Both the position numbers and the translations under genes were made by a program. The notes under the pieces are model-generated. The model had not been told where the DNA came from. It ran no database searches and saw nothing but the letters and a program-made list of their open reading frames with translations. From assembly GCA_000621425.1 (NCBI GenBank), contig JHYJ01000003.1, positions 34,903 to 98,902 on the forward strand: a DNA stretch of 64,000 nucleotides, in the 5' to 3' direction. Positions 25,960 through 35,656 of the stretch are shown here, in pieces (positions within the stretch are counted from its first letter, which is position 1; each line of letters opens with the position of its first letter). This stretch comes from Lachnospiraceae bacterium AB2028. Lineage in GTDB: Bacteria; Bacillota; Clostridia; Lachnospirales; Lachnospiraceae.

Positions 25960-26153
25960 AGAAAAAAGCCACATCCCATACAGGCCGGATACCCTCTGCA
26001 ACCTCCCCCCGTTGGTTGTCAGATAGCATCCGCCTTATAAGATACGGCTTTTGAAAGCTCGCTCTCCGCTTTGTATCAGGTCTCACAGACCTGGACCCCT
26101 ATCTCCCCCCAGAGTAACAGTCATTGTATGCGGAAAAGCTCTTTCTCCCTCAT
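25960..26153 (-). ncRNA. Candidate orphan structured RNA (~190 nt)
   Basis: A near-consensus promoter (26160-26189) should start RNA near 26153, and a T-rich tail (minus strand GGCTTTTTTCTTT) ends it near 25960. The RNA contains a perfect hairpin CAGGTCT/AGACCTG, a CAACC/GGTTG hairpin with a GGGGGG loop, a second GGGGGG run, and long-range pairs TTTTCCGC/GCGGAGAG and AGATAG/CTATCT. No open frame of note. It matches no 6S, tmRNA, SRP or riboswitch consensus that I can recall. It could also be a terminated leader of the LytTR gene. Confidence 0.5.
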
Positions 26154-26159
26154 GGGTTC

Positions 26160-26189
26160 ATTATATGAAAGAAGTGTATACAAATTCAA
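26160..26189 (-). promoter_or_regulatory. Promoter of the candidate structured RNA
   Basis: TTGAAT (26184-26189), 18 bases, TATAAT (26160-26165) on the minus strand. Confidence 0.7.
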
Positions 26190-26237
26190 TAAACCTTGCT
26201 TAAAATGTCCTATTGTTGTCTTAAAATTGCAGTTTCG

Positions 26238-26251
26238 GGGGTTATAACCCC
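26238..26251. promoter_or_regulatory. Perfect 14-bp palindrome GGGGTTATAACCCC
   Basis: A GGGGTTA/TAACCCC dyad between the structured RNA and the surface operon promoter, followed by ATTTTTCC. It may be an operator or a weak terminator. Confidence 0.4.
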
Positions 26252-26292
26252 ATTTTTCCGGCCAAAATCCCACATCCTGCCGTATCAACCTT

Positions 26293-26321
26293 TTGACCGG
26301 CGCTTGTATTTGTGCTAATAT
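26293..26321 (+). promoter_or_regulatory. Promoter of the surface polysaccharide operon
   Basis: TTGACC (26293-26298), 17 bases, TAATAT (26316-26321), about 40 bases before the first gene. Confidence 0.65.
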
Positions 26322-26360
26322 AAACGGGTTTTTAGGGATTAATGGACAGAGAATAAATTA

Positions 26361-27491
26361 ATGAAGAAATTTTTAAAAGCTATTGGCTGGATATTCTTAT
26401 TTATAATGACTGCCGCAGCAGCCGTTTTTCTTACGCTCTATTTGCTGATGAGAATGTTCTGCTATGGGCCGTCCGAGTCCGCCAGGGATACCTTCGTGTC
26501 CACTATGCTGGAAACAGGCGGAATGAAGTTTGTCATATCCTGGTTTTTCACCGATGAAGAAGTAATGGAGATCACAGGGGCCAATGAACCTGCGGAGGTT
26601 GCTTCGGATACCAATGCCGAACTGGTAAATATCCCTTCTGCATCTGATAATGAAGTTTCACAATCCGATGCCGGCCAGACAGAAACAGATCTTCCGGAGG
26701 CATTACTGGCTGCATACGAAGCAGATGATGACGGCGACGGGCTTATACTTGTCCCAATTACTTCACATACTTTTTCAGCATCCCTTCTGGTAATCAGGGA
26801 TCCTTCAAGAATACGCTTGTCATCCTCATATCCCTGGTCAACGGAAGCCCGGGAACGTAATGGACTTACTGTCGGTCAGCATTGTGAACAGTCTGATGCC
26901 GTTGCAGGCATAAATGCCGGCGAATATGTGACATCAGGAACCAACTGGGGCGGCATGCCTGTGGGTGTAGTAGTCCAGGATGGAGAGATTCTTTACAATG
27001 GTCCCACCTATGGGGATGTAATGGTGGGCTTTAATGAAGACAATGTCCTTGTGGTCAAGGATGTAAGCGGAATGTCTGCAGCAGCTTTCCAGAGCTATGT
27101 GACAGAAAACCACATAACCGATGCAGCCTCTTTCAAAGACATTTCCGGCGGCAATATCAACCACTTTACCAAGCTTATAATAAACGGCGAGGCAGTAGAA
27201 CTCGGCGGAAAGGGTTCAGGAGCCAATCCCCGCACAGCCATAGCACAGTGTGCCGACGGGACAGTTCTTTTCCTCTGTACCGACGGAAGGGGCACAGGCG
27301 GACATTTAGGCGCTACCGGCCAGGACCTTATAGACCTGCTGCTGCAGTACGGCGCCGTAAATGCAGCCAATCTCGACGGCGGGAGCTCCTCCGCACTGTT
27401 TTTCAACGGAGAATACACTACCGGTTCCACACATATGTTATATGCTGACACATCAAGAAATGTGCCTACGGCATTTGTGGTAATGAAGTGA
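26361..27491 (+). CDS. Phosphodiester glycosidase (NAGPA) family surface protein
   Basis: 376 residues with an N-terminal signal anchor (about 5-35), an acidic Ser/Thr-rich linker, and a NAGPA/DUF2233 domain from about 150. Family marks are AGINAGEYVTSG.NWGGMPVG, NPRTAIAQCADGTV, and the C-terminal NLDGGSSSALFFNGE. Relatives remove phosphodiester-linked sugars or act in exopolysaccharide and teichoic acid metabolism outside the cell. It overlaps the next gene by four bases. First gene of a three-gene operon with a membrane protein and a CotH-like protein. Confidence 0.88.
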   Translation: MKKFLKAIGWIFLFIMTAAAAVFLTLYLLMRMFCYGPSESARDTFVSTMLETGGMKFVISWFFTDEEVMEITGANEPAEVASDTNAELVNIPSASDNEVSQSDAGQTETDLPEALLAAYEADDDGDGLILVPITSHTFSASLLVIRDPSRIRLSSSYPWSTEARERNGLTVGQHCEQSDAVAGINAGEYVTSGTNWGGMPVGVVVQDGEILYNGPTYGDVMVGFNEDNVLVVKDVSGMSAAAFQSYVTENHITDAASFKDISGGNINHFTKLIINGEAVELGGKGSGANPRTAIAQCADGTVLFLCTDGRGTGGHLGATGQDLIDLLLQYGAVNAANLDGGSSSALFFNGEYTTGSTHMLYADTSRNVPTAFVVMK

Positions 27492-28873
27492 TCATGAAAG
27501 ATAACGAAAGAGATGAAAACAGAATAAACGAGCGTCAGTGGAACGAACATCCCCGCAGGAAGAGAAAGCCTTCAAACGAAAACAAGTCTGAGCAGACTCC
27601 CACGTCTGACCTGACAGAGGATCTCGAGCTTACGGATGTTGAAAAAAATAAAACTCACACTCCTTTTTCACCACTATGGATCATCTATGCAGTATGGTGC
27701 CTTATCCTTATTGCCGGGATGTTTTATACCCTTGATTATGCCAAAAAGAGCCTGACACTTTATGAAGCCGCAAGACCTGAGCACCTGATGGACAGCCTTG
27801 TAGCTTCGGTATCTGCAGACGGCCTCAGCGACCACGCTGTCCTTTCAAAATCTATGGACGGCGAAAATACAATAAGCTACAACATCGCAGTCAATAACAC
27901 TGTAAGCTGTAATTACTTTGAAAATCCCTACACCTATGTGGCACAGCTGAACGACATATTGGATAAAGAACCCCTTACATACGAAAAGACCGGCCAGGAT
28001 TTCACAACCGGGGCACTTACCTATGCGCTCTTTGCAGGCGACCTTCATTTCGGGGATATAACACTGCTTCCGGGCAGCTCCTATACAAGGATGAAACTGC
28101 TGACCATGACAGACTGGGCGCCGGAAAGCATCACGATATTCAAAGAGCCTGAAGACTACAGCATACAGATCGATATCCCGGATAATTTCACAGTAGAGGT
28201 AAACGGCATGCCTGTTCCCGATGAATACACCGTCGCTGAAAAAGAAAGCAGCAATCTCGAATTCTGTGAAAAATATGTCGATGTTCCCGGCACAAAAACA
28301 ATCTTTATCGAAGGTTTTCAGGACGAAGCTGTCATTGATATAAAGGATTCCAACGGCGAGGATGTCGAGTATGCTGCGGAAAAGATTCCTGAAAACAGTG
28401 GAGAAAGCATTTCAGATAATACCGACGATATAGATTATCCCGGCCGGTATGCTTCTTCGATAGAGCAGATTAATTACAGCTGCGGTTTCCCTTCACCGGA
28501 AATGCCTGCTGAATTAAAGGATACCGTACTTGATATGACAGAAACCTATTCCCTGTTTTTCACAAGGGACCTTCCGGGGTCAACTGCAAGCATTGATCCA
28601 ATACGCTATATCTTCCCCGAGGATTCGGAATACCTGAAACTTGCGGAAACATACCGCAGGCAGGATATGGAAATAATCGTTGCACACAGCAACACCCATT
28701 TTGAAAATGTGACAGTAGATGACTATACCGTTTATAACAATGAATGTTTTTCCTGCCGCGTGGCCTTTGACAAGATAATGACCATGTACGGCAAGGAAGT
28801 CACGGATGACACAGACAGTGTCTACTACTTTGTATTAATCGACGGAGAGTGGAAGATTGCGGATATCCGATAA
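27488..28873 (+). CDS. Single-pass membrane protein with large extracellular part
   Basis: 461 residues. The first 55 are hydrophilic and cytosolic, with an acidic stretch. One transmembrane helix follows at about 60-80 (PLWIIYAVWCLILIAGMFY); the remaining ~380 residues are outside. No known domain was recognised; two beta-rich halves are separated by an acidic linker near residue 305. The start is GTG 27488, overlapping the previous stop, or ATG 27494. Its end overlaps the CotH gene by 17 bases. Role inferred only from the operon: a surface polysaccharide or spore-coat-like assembly. Confidence 0.75.
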   Translation: MIMKDNERDENRINERQWNEHPRRKRKPSNENKSEQTPTSDLTEDLELTDVEKNKTHTPFSPLWIIYAVWCLILIAGMFYTLDYAKKSLTLYEAARPEHLMDSLVASVSADGLSDHAVLSKSMDGENTISYNIAVNNTVSCNYFENPYTYVAQLNDILDKEPLTYEKTGQDFTTGALTYALFAGDLHFGDITLLPGSSYTRMKLLTMTDWAPESITIFKEPEDYSIQIDIPDNFTVEVNGMPVPDEYTVAEKESSNLEFCEKYVDVPGTKTIFIEGFQDEAVIDIKDSNGEDVEYAAEKIPENSGESISDNTDDIDYPGRYASSIEQINYSCGFPSPEMPAELKDTVLDMTETYSLFFTRDLPGSTASIDPIRYIFPEDSEYLKLAETYRRQDMEIIVAHSNTHFENVTVDDYTVYNNECFSCRVAFDKIMTMYGKEVTDDTDSVYYFVLIDGEWKIADIR

Positions 28874-31856
28874 GAAAAATAAATACCGCAAAAAAAGATA
28901 TGTAACGGCAGCATCAGTTCTGGCCACTGTTACAATATCAATAGAACAGCTTACAGTCTGTGCCGGAAGCATTTTCGCTCCCGGCAACAATCCCATCATA
29001 CCCAATTCGCCTTCGGCTGTTCCTTCAGACCAGGTTTTGCCTATATCAGGAGCAGCATACTGTACGGATTCAGCCTTTCTTTCCGAAAGAAACAATACCG
29101 TTTCAGAGCTTTCAGACGGTTCTGTTTTATACAGTATTGCCGGCTCATATTCATATGACAGCCTGACAGAAAGTAACGACAAGCCACAGACTGAAGCCGA
29201 TAACGATGCTGAAAATGAGTCAGACAGCCCCTACAGATTTGCAACAGAGGACGACTATAAAAAAACTATTCCGGACAGTATTAGCCTGTATAAGAATTCT
29301 TCTATGTCAGCCACTTATTCAGATGTGGATTTTTCCGTAAGCGGAGATACCATTACCATAGGACTTAATCTGGACACAAGTGACTCAGTACTCTCTTCAG
29401 CATTTCCCGTTTTTTCACTTACTGATGCACAGTGCAATTTTTATTCACCTAAATATTCCGGTGCAAGTAGTCCGGACTTTTCAAAGCTTGCATCCGAGTA
29501 TGATTATATTAATGAAGACGGTTCCATAAATCTTTTAAAGGATCCCATTTTGTATGTGACAGATTCAGGAAACAATACTGTTATGTACCATGTCCGTGCC
29601 GAATATATGTCAGACATTCCGGTCCTGCACATCAATCTTGATGATCCTAATGCAACCATTGACAGATATAACACTGTAGATGCCACATTGATGATAGACG
29701 GTATTGAATACCCGATGGCCATCAGAGGCCGGGGAAATACCAGCTGGTGGAACTTTCCCCAGAAATCCTACCAGATAAAATTTGAGGACGACACATCCCT
29801 GCTGGGCACTGAGCCTTCGGATAAGTTTGCGCTTGTTCCCACTTACCTTGACAATTCGCTTATCCGCAACCCGCTTTCAGCAAGGCTTGCCGCATGTCTG
29901 GATAATATGGAATACAACACCTACCAGACACCGGTTGATATCTTCCTTAACGGAAAATACATAGGCGTATATACTTTTTCAGAAAAGATCGATGTTGCCA
30001 TGAACAAAGTAAATCTTTTTTCTGAAGATTTTGATGTGCCTTCGGCATACATCACATCTCCTGCCGAGACGCATGATGAGAGTGCGGATTCATCTGCCGA
30101 TACACTTCCGGAAACACCTTTCCTTTTAGAAACCGGCGGAGACTTCCGTGTACCACACACCATGGGAAAGGATTTTTTCACTTCAACTTATACACCCAAG
30201 CTTTTCTTTAAGTATCCTGAATTCAGCACAGCCAACACAGATGAATTCAAGTATGTAAAAAAATATATCGACGACACCGGAAATGCCATCTACAAACACA
30301 ACGGATATGACGAGTACATAGACACTGCTTCCTTCGTTGACTGGTTCATACTGATGGAACTTACCTGCAATACCGACTCTGCTTTCTGGCGCAGCACCTA
30401 TGTCTACAAGCGCCCCGGTGAAAAACTGATGATAGGACCGGTATGGGATTTCGACAGGGCATACGGAAATTTCCATAACGACAACAAGACTTACCAGTAC
30501 TGGGCAAGCGCAGAACAGGTCTATGACTTAGCACAGAACCACTGGTTTTCTTATCTGTATGAGTCAGACGAATTCATGGTGGCGGTAAAATTCCGCTGGG
30601 ATGAAAAAAAGGACGAACTTTTAGGAACAGCACTTGATGCCATAGACGAATACGGCGATGCCGTAAGGTATTCAAGAAGCTATCACGGAGCTCTTTACGG
30701 AAATTATGGCGGCGAGTCTTCATTAAAGAGCCTGAAAAAATTCGTGATCAAGCGCTACAACTGGATTGATGAAAGCATACACATGGATGATTTCAACAGA
30801 CGCCCTGCTCCCTACACGGTTTCCGACCCGGTATGGAATGAGGATGAAACCATGCTGCAGCCGGTAGATACAGGGCTTGATACCCCGCCCGTTGATACTA
30901 CAGTAATTCCCCAAGATAACACTATGGTTGTAGATGGAGCAGTATCCTTTCCATTTTTTGACGACATAGATGAATCAGCTTTCACTTATGAAAAAAATCT
31001 TTATGAACCGGATGATGAAAGTGACAGCGTTTCAGATAATGCTTTTACTCCGGAGGTTTCACTTTCCGACTACGACACTAATACTGCATATGATGAAGCA
31101 ACAGCAGTATTCATGAATTTTACCGGTGCCGGTCTTATCTGCTCCACTAATGATGATGGCAGCAACATAAAAAACAGGATCTCTGTTTCCGGCAACATTA
31201 TCACCATAAAAGCCCCGGGAGACTATGTTCTTTCAGGCACTCTCTATGACGGACAGGTAAGGATAGATTCCGATGCTGCAGAAAATGTGCATCTCATAAT
31301 GAACGGCGCACATTTATCCTGCAGAACATCTTCAGCAATATATTCTGATTCAGCAGACAAGCTTATCATCACATTAGCAGACGGAACTGACAATTCCCTG
31401 TCTGATGCCAGTGAATACCTGCCGGATGATAAGGCCAAGGGCTGCCTTTATTCCAAATGCGACCTGACAATAAACGGCGGTGGCGTCCTGCATGTCACAG
31501 GAAACTACAACAATGCCATAAGCTGCAAGGATGATATAAAGATTGCCGGTGGAGATTTGTATATTTACGCTAAGAACAACGGCATAAAGGGCAATGACAG
31601 CGTATCGGTATTTGACGGCACCATAAGAGTCACCGCCGGATCTGATGCTGTTAAATCAGACAATGATGAAAACCCTGAAAAGGGATTTATATATATTGAA
31701 AAAGGTGAATTCGCATTAACTGCAGGAGATGATGTATTCCAATGCCCCACTGCATTCTATATGACTGGCGGGGCAATGAATGCACGCTGCTATGATGACT
31801 TAGTAAAGTGTGACGGTGATATAATCGGTACTGAACTGATCAATTTCAGATTCTGA
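28857..31856 (+). CDS. CotH kinase-domain protein with C-terminal Cthe_2159-like carbohydrate-binding domain
   Basis: 999 residues. A basic start and hydrophobic stretch (about 13-35) form a signal peptide. Residues about 270-600 are a CotH domain (RGRGNTSWWNFPQKSYQI; later GPVWDFDRAYGNF), a secreted atypical kinase fold found in spore coat CotH and in cellulosomal proteins. From about 745, a beta-helix of repeated turns (INGGGVLHVTG, ISCKDDIKIAGGDLYI, IKGNDSVSV) matches the Cthe_2159/DUF4353 type that binds acidic polysaccharides. The start is TTG at 28857 with GGAGAG upstream, overlapping the previous gene. It probably works at the cell surface with its two operon partners. Confidence 0.88.
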   Translation: MRISDKKNKYRKKRYVTAASVLATVTISIEQLTVCAGSIFAPGNNPIIPNSPSAVPSDQVLPISGAAYCTDSAFLSERNNTVSELSDGSVLYSIAGSYSYDSLTESNDKPQTEADNDAENESDSPYRFATEDDYKKTIPDSISLYKNSSMSATYSDVDFSVSGDTITIGLNLDTSDSVLSSAFPVFSLTDAQCNFYSPKYSGASSPDFSKLASEYDYINEDGSINLLKDPILYVTDSGNNTVMYHVRAEYMSDIPVLHINLDDPNATIDRYNTVDATLMIDGIEYPMAIRGRGNTSWWNFPQKSYQIKFEDDTSLLGTEPSDKFALVPTYLDNSLIRNPLSARLAACLDNMEYNTYQTPVDIFLNGKYIGVYTFSEKIDVAMNKVNLFSEDFDVPSAYITSPAETHDESADSSADTLPETPFLLETGGDFRVPHTMGKDFFTSTYTPKLFFKYPEFSTANTDEFKYVKKYIDDTGNAIYKHNGYDEYIDTASFVDWFILMELTCNTDSAFWRSTYVYKRPGEKLMIGPVWDFDRAYGNFHNDNKTYQYWASAEQVYDLAQNHWFSYLYESDEFMVAVKFRWDEKKDELLGTALDAIDEYGDAVRYSRSYHGALYGNYGGESSLKSLKKFVIKRYNWIDESIHMDDFNRRPAPYTVSDPVWNEDETMLQPVDTGLDTPPVDTTVIPQDNTMVVDGAVSFPFFDDIDESAFTYEKNLYEPDDESDSVSDNAFTPEVSLSDYDTNTAYDEATAVFMNFTGAGLICSTNDDGSNIKNRISVSGNIITIKAPGDYVLSGTLYDGQVRIDSDAAENVHLIMNGAHLSCRTSSAIYSDSADKLIITLADGTDNSLSDASEYLPDDKAKGCLYSKCDLTINGGGVLHVTGNYNNAISCKDDIKIAGGDLYIYAKNNGIKGNDSVSVFDGTIRVTAGSDAVKSDNDENPEKGFIYIEKGEFALTAGDDVFQCPTAFYMTGGAMNARCYDDLVKCDGDIIGTELINFRF

Positions 31857-31860
31857 CAAA

Positions 31861-34383
31861 TTACTCGTAGTCCAGATCTCCCATATCAAAGGATCCCTGA
31901 AGGGTATAAATCTCAAGAATATCAATAAAATCATCCGCTGATTCAAGCTTTACATTTTTTATCTCATCCTTACGGACAGAAATAACTGCCGGCCTGTTCT
32001 TAAATACAGGCACCGCATTATCTGAGAAAATAGCGTCACCTTTGCGCAGGTCAACTGTCACAAAGGGAGTATAAACATCGCTGTTTATCGTTATCTCATA
32101 ACTATCCTCAAGCTCATCTACAGCTATATCAACTTGTGCTTCCTTAAGGTTAAGATGCTTGTACGGAACAAAAGGCATCACTTCACTCTGCTTCTTTCCG
32201 TTGGAAAAATCAAAATCCACGCAGATAAACACATCACGGATACCGTTAGCTTCCATCTGTCTTGCAAAATTCTTAGGCTTAAGTCCTACGGAAGAATCTG
32301 CAGGAACCTTTGCTTCATCGACATAATGCGTAATCTCACGGCCATCCATAGCAAAAAGCGATGTCCTTACCTTTACGCCTATCTTCTCGGATGTATCATT
32401 TGCGACAAAAGCCTGCACTACAGTACCGTCTACTGTCACGCTTCCTGCAAGGGGCTCATAAAACTTCCTTGCCATATACTGGAGAAGTTTCCATCGTCCA
32501 TAATAATCAACTGAAGACCAGGACACTGCAGGCCAGCAGTCATTGAACTGCCAGAAAAAAGTGCCCATGCATCTGCCGCGGTTCTGCCTCATATGTTCCA
32601 CACAGGACTTTACAGCTATTCCCTGCATTATCTGGCTCACATAAAGGAGCTGCACAAAATCCCTGGGATATCTGAAATTCTCTGATATATGTCTGAGTAT
32701 CTTTACATTTCCGGAAGGAGATTTTTGATGGCTCTCCATAACAGGTGAAAAGATATTCCTGTCAACTTCGCCAGTAAATGATCTTACAGTCTTTATACCA
32801 GGGAATGACTGGAAACCAAACTCAGAAAGGAAACGGAAATAATGTCTGCGGTATTCCTCAAATCCGGCCTCTCCGTGCCATACTTCCCAATAATGGGAAT
32901 CACCCCTATTCTCATCCTCGGGATCATCAAAGCTGCCGCCGGATGAAGGTGATGAATTCCAGTAAGGCGTAGCACTGTCCTCTGAATATACAGCCCTGGG
33001 CAGAAGATATTCAAAAAGTTTTACATAATCCACCTTAAGTGCAGGACTTATACTATCAAGCTGCCTATCATTTACCCAAGCTGCTTCCATTTCGTTATTT
33101 CCGCACCACAATGCAAGACATGCATGGTGTCTTATTCTTGAGACATTGTCATGGACTTCAGCTAAAACTGTCCTCTCGAACTTCTGTGACATCTCATACG
33201 TATTGCAGGCAAACATCAGATCCTGCCATACCAGTATTCCGTATCTGTCACACGCATCATAAAAATAATCATCAGGGTAATAACCGCCGCCCCATACACG
33301 CAGGAAATTAAAATTAGCCTTGGCAGCATCCTTGATCCGCTCTACCGTACGTCTTTCGTTGAGATCAGGATATATCACATCCTCCGGCACATAGTCTGCT
33401 CCTTTTGCAAACATCTTGCGGCCATTTATCACAAAGCAGAACTCCTCACCGTACTCATCCTTTTTCCGGCTCAGAGAAACGGTCCGCAGACCTATGCGGA
33501 ATTCTTTTTCATCATATATCTTGTCAGCCTTTTTAAGCTTGACATTGACTGTATAAAGGGGCTGTTCCCCCATACCGTTAGGCCACCAGAGCTGGGGTGA
33601 ATGAATTGGAATCGTAACCTCATTTTCGCCTCTCTCAGAAAACTCTGTTCCCGGCTCAGGCATACGAGTCATATTAACGATCTCCTCTTCGCCTGTTACT
33701 GACACCACAAGCTCAACAGGGATCGCATCCGTATATTCAAGCACAGGATCCACATGCAACACTATCTCATCTGCGTAATGATCCTGAGAAAAGAATACCT
33801 CACCCAGTCTTATCTTCGAAAAGCTCTCTATCCTGATATCCCGAAATATACCTATATCCGGAAGCTGCGGCGCCCAGTCCCAGCCATACATACAGTGTGC
33901 TTTTCTAATATACTGTGCACCCGTGGTGGAGCCGGTAGGAGTATAGTCACTGTCCTTACCCTGTCCAGGTGTATATTCTCTTATAAATCTCAACGGGGAT
34001 TCAAAAACTATGCATAACTCATTAGATCCAACATGAAGTTTCTCCTTCACATCAAACCTATAGGTTCTGTGCATATTCTTAGCAGTACCGAGCCTGCTGC
34101 CATTCAAGATTATTTCTGCGGATGTATCCAGCCCATAAAAAACCAGCTCAACACTATCCTGCTGCATATGCTCGCCGGACACATTGAACCGTTTTATGAA
34201 CTCATAGTCCTTTTCAAGGCAGGCCTTAGCCCGCTCTTCATTTTCCCTATAGAAAATATCATCTATCTTATTGTTCTCCCTGAGAACTGAGAGAACAGTA
34301 CAAGGTGCCTTTGCTTCATAGCCGCTGGCAGCCCCTTTTTCCCTGACGGTCCAGCCGTCACCACACAAACTCTCCTTTAACAT
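31861..34383 (-). CDS. GH2 family beta-mannosidase
   Basis: 840 residues with the GH2 order: N-terminal sugar-binding fold, immunoglobulin-like domain, TIM barrel, C-terminal domains. Acid/base Glu is in ALWCGNNEMEAAW, the nucleophile Glu in FLSEFGFQSFPG. NFLRVWGGGYYPDDYFYDACD is typical of beta-mannosidases. No signal peptide, so it acts in the cytosol on imported manno-oligosaccharides. No transporter is adjacent. ATG 34383 with GGAG upstream is preferred to the GTG before it. It converges with the CotH gene, four bases apart. Confidence 0.92.
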   Translation of the reverse strand: MLKESLCGDGWTVREKGAASGYEAKAPCTVLSVLRENNKIDDIFYRENEERAKACLEKDYEFIKRFNVSGEHMQQDSVELVFYGLDTSAEIILNGSRLGTAKNMHRTYRFDVKEKLHVGSNELCIVFESPLRFIREYTPGQGKDSDYTPTGSTTGAQYIRKAHCMYGWDWAPQLPDIGIFRDIRIESFSKIRLGEVFFSQDHYADEIVLHVDPVLEYTDAIPVELVVSVTGEEEIVNMTRMPEPGTEFSERGENEVTIPIHSPQLWWPNGMGEQPLYTVNVKLKKADKIYDEKEFRIGLRTVSLSRKKDEYGEEFCFVINGRKMFAKGADYVPEDVIYPDLNERRTVERIKDAAKANFNFLRVWGGGYYPDDYFYDACDRYGILVWQDLMFACNTYEMSQKFERTVLAEVHDNVSRIRHHACLALWCGNNEMEAAWVNDRQLDSISPALKVDYVKLFEYLLPRAVYSEDSATPYWNSSPSSGGSFDDPEDENRGDSHYWEVWHGEAGFEEYRRHYFRFLSEFGFQSFPGIKTVRSFTGEVDRNIFSPVMESHQKSPSGNVKILRHISENFRYPRDFVQLLYVSQIMQGIAVKSCVEHMRQNRGRCMGTFFWQFNDCWPAVSWSSVDYYGRWKLLQYMARKFYEPLAGSVTVDGTVVQAFVANDTSEKIGVKVRTSLFAMDGREITHYVDEAKVPADSSVGLKPKNFARQMEANGIRDVFICVDFDFSNGKKQSEVMPFVPYKHLNLKEAQVDIAVDELEDSYEITINSDVYTPFVTVDLRKGDAIFSDNAVPVFKNRPAVISVRKDEIKNVKLESADDFIDILEIYTLQGSFDMGDLDYE

Positions 34384-34424
34384 CACATATACTCCGTCAT
34401 AAAAAGCACATAATGGGCAAAATA

Positions 34425-35546
34425 TTAATTAACCTTGCCATCCTTCAGCGCTTTTTTATACTCTTCATACTTGTCCGTCATAATATAACGGTTGTCCATC
34501 GTCTTCATTACATCCTGGATCTGGAAATTCTCGTAAACCTTTCCTTCGGAAAGATTGAAAATCTTGTTGCTGTGGAATGAAAGAACAAAGGGGCGCAATA
34601 TATCATCCTCATTTTCCGTGAGAACTATACCCTTATCTCCGTTTGTAAATTTCACGCAGCAGCCCACCGGAACTATATTCACAGCTGCAGTAAGCCCCTT
34701 AAGAGCCTGCTGATTCATATAATTCTTTGGATGCCTCAAAAATCTGTACGCTTCAATCTCTGAAGAAGGCTCATCGCCCAACTTCATTGCAGTCAGCTCA
34801 TCAAAATAATAAGCGATCTTCAGTGCTTCCACCTGCATGTCAGCAACAAAACTAAGGGTAAGGGCACCTTTATGCCTTTCCCTTATGTCCTTCAAAAGAA
34901 GGGCTATATTCTTGGTAACACTGGTATCAATATATGTCTTTTCGAGAATAAGATTATGCCCACGCTCCCTGCATCTGTCTATCACTTCATAATCGTCCGA
35001 AGTGTAATCCTTTGTACTCTTATGCAGAATCTCATCCGGAATATCAAGGGATCCTATATCATGAAGAAGAGCTGCCATAACAACATATTTCTGCCTATCC
35101 GGCGCAGATCCTAAGCGTCCGTATATTGCAGATGCAAGTATTGCAGTGTTAAGGGTATGCTTATATACAGCATCCTCCGCACTTCTCAGATTCTGCATGA
35201 AATTGATCTTGCCGGGATGATATGCATAACTGCGAATTATCTCATTAGCCAGATCCTCTATAGGACGCTCATTGCCTTTTTCCCTTATTTCCTTTATGGC
35301 ATCCTTCAAGGTAAATACAGCCATGGTCTGGAAACGCTCAAAAGCCCGATCATCTTCACTCATAGGAGGAAGTGGCTCAGCAGGCTCAAGAACATACACG
35401 CCTATAAGGTCGAAATTCTTTATGCTGTTGATTCCCTGCCTGTTAAGCTTGGTGTCACGGTCATAAAGAAGTACACCGGTCTTATTGAAGATCGGCTTAG
35501 CAAGTCGCATACCTGATTTTAGCTTGTCGGTAGGTACAAATTTCAT
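34425..35546 (-). CDS. HD-GYP-type protein with degenerate GYP motif
   Basis: 373 residues. An HD domain (about 130-290) shows HTLNTAILASAIYGRL and AALLHDIGSLDIPDEILHK, matching cyclic di-GMP phosphodiesterases of the HD-GYP class. The later segment, normally HHERxDGxGYP, reads RERHKGALTLSF, so the GYP signature is lost and activity on cyclic di-GMP is doubtful. The N-terminal 60 residues (LKSGMRLAKPIFNKTGVLLY) are the usual DUF3391-like front. A diguanylate cyclase exists 23 kb away. It could be a metal-dependent phosphohydrolase of other specificity. Confidence 0.8.
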   Translation of the reverse strand: MKFVPTDKLKSGMRLAKPIFNKTGVLLYDRDTKLNRQGINSIKNFDLIGVYVLEPAEPLPPMSEDDRAFERFQTMAVFTLKDAIKEIREKGNERPIEDLANEIIRSYAYHPGKINFMQNLRSAEDAVYKHTLNTAILASAIYGRLGSAPDRQKYVVMAALLHDIGSLDIPDEILHKSTKDYTSDDYEVIDRCRERGHNLILEKTYIDTSVTKNIALLLKDIRERHKGALTLSFVADMQVEALKIAYYFDELTAMKLGDEPSSEIEAYRFLRHPKNYMNQQALKGLTAAVNIVPVGCCVKFTNGDKGIVLTENEDDILRPFVLSFHSNKIFNLSEGKVYENFQIQDVMKTMDNRYIMTDKYEEYKKALKDGKVN

Positions 35547-35656
35547 AAAAAGCCCTCAAAAATGACATAATTACGTACTTATTATAATACATTTTAGGGG
35601 GTATGTGTATCCTTTTTAGCGACTATTCAGCTCTATTTTAAGGCAATTAACCGCCA

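Noticed and set aside
25960..26153. 6S RNA
   Set aside because: The length and promoter fit, but the two halves do not pair into the long rod with a central bubble that 6S RNA needs.
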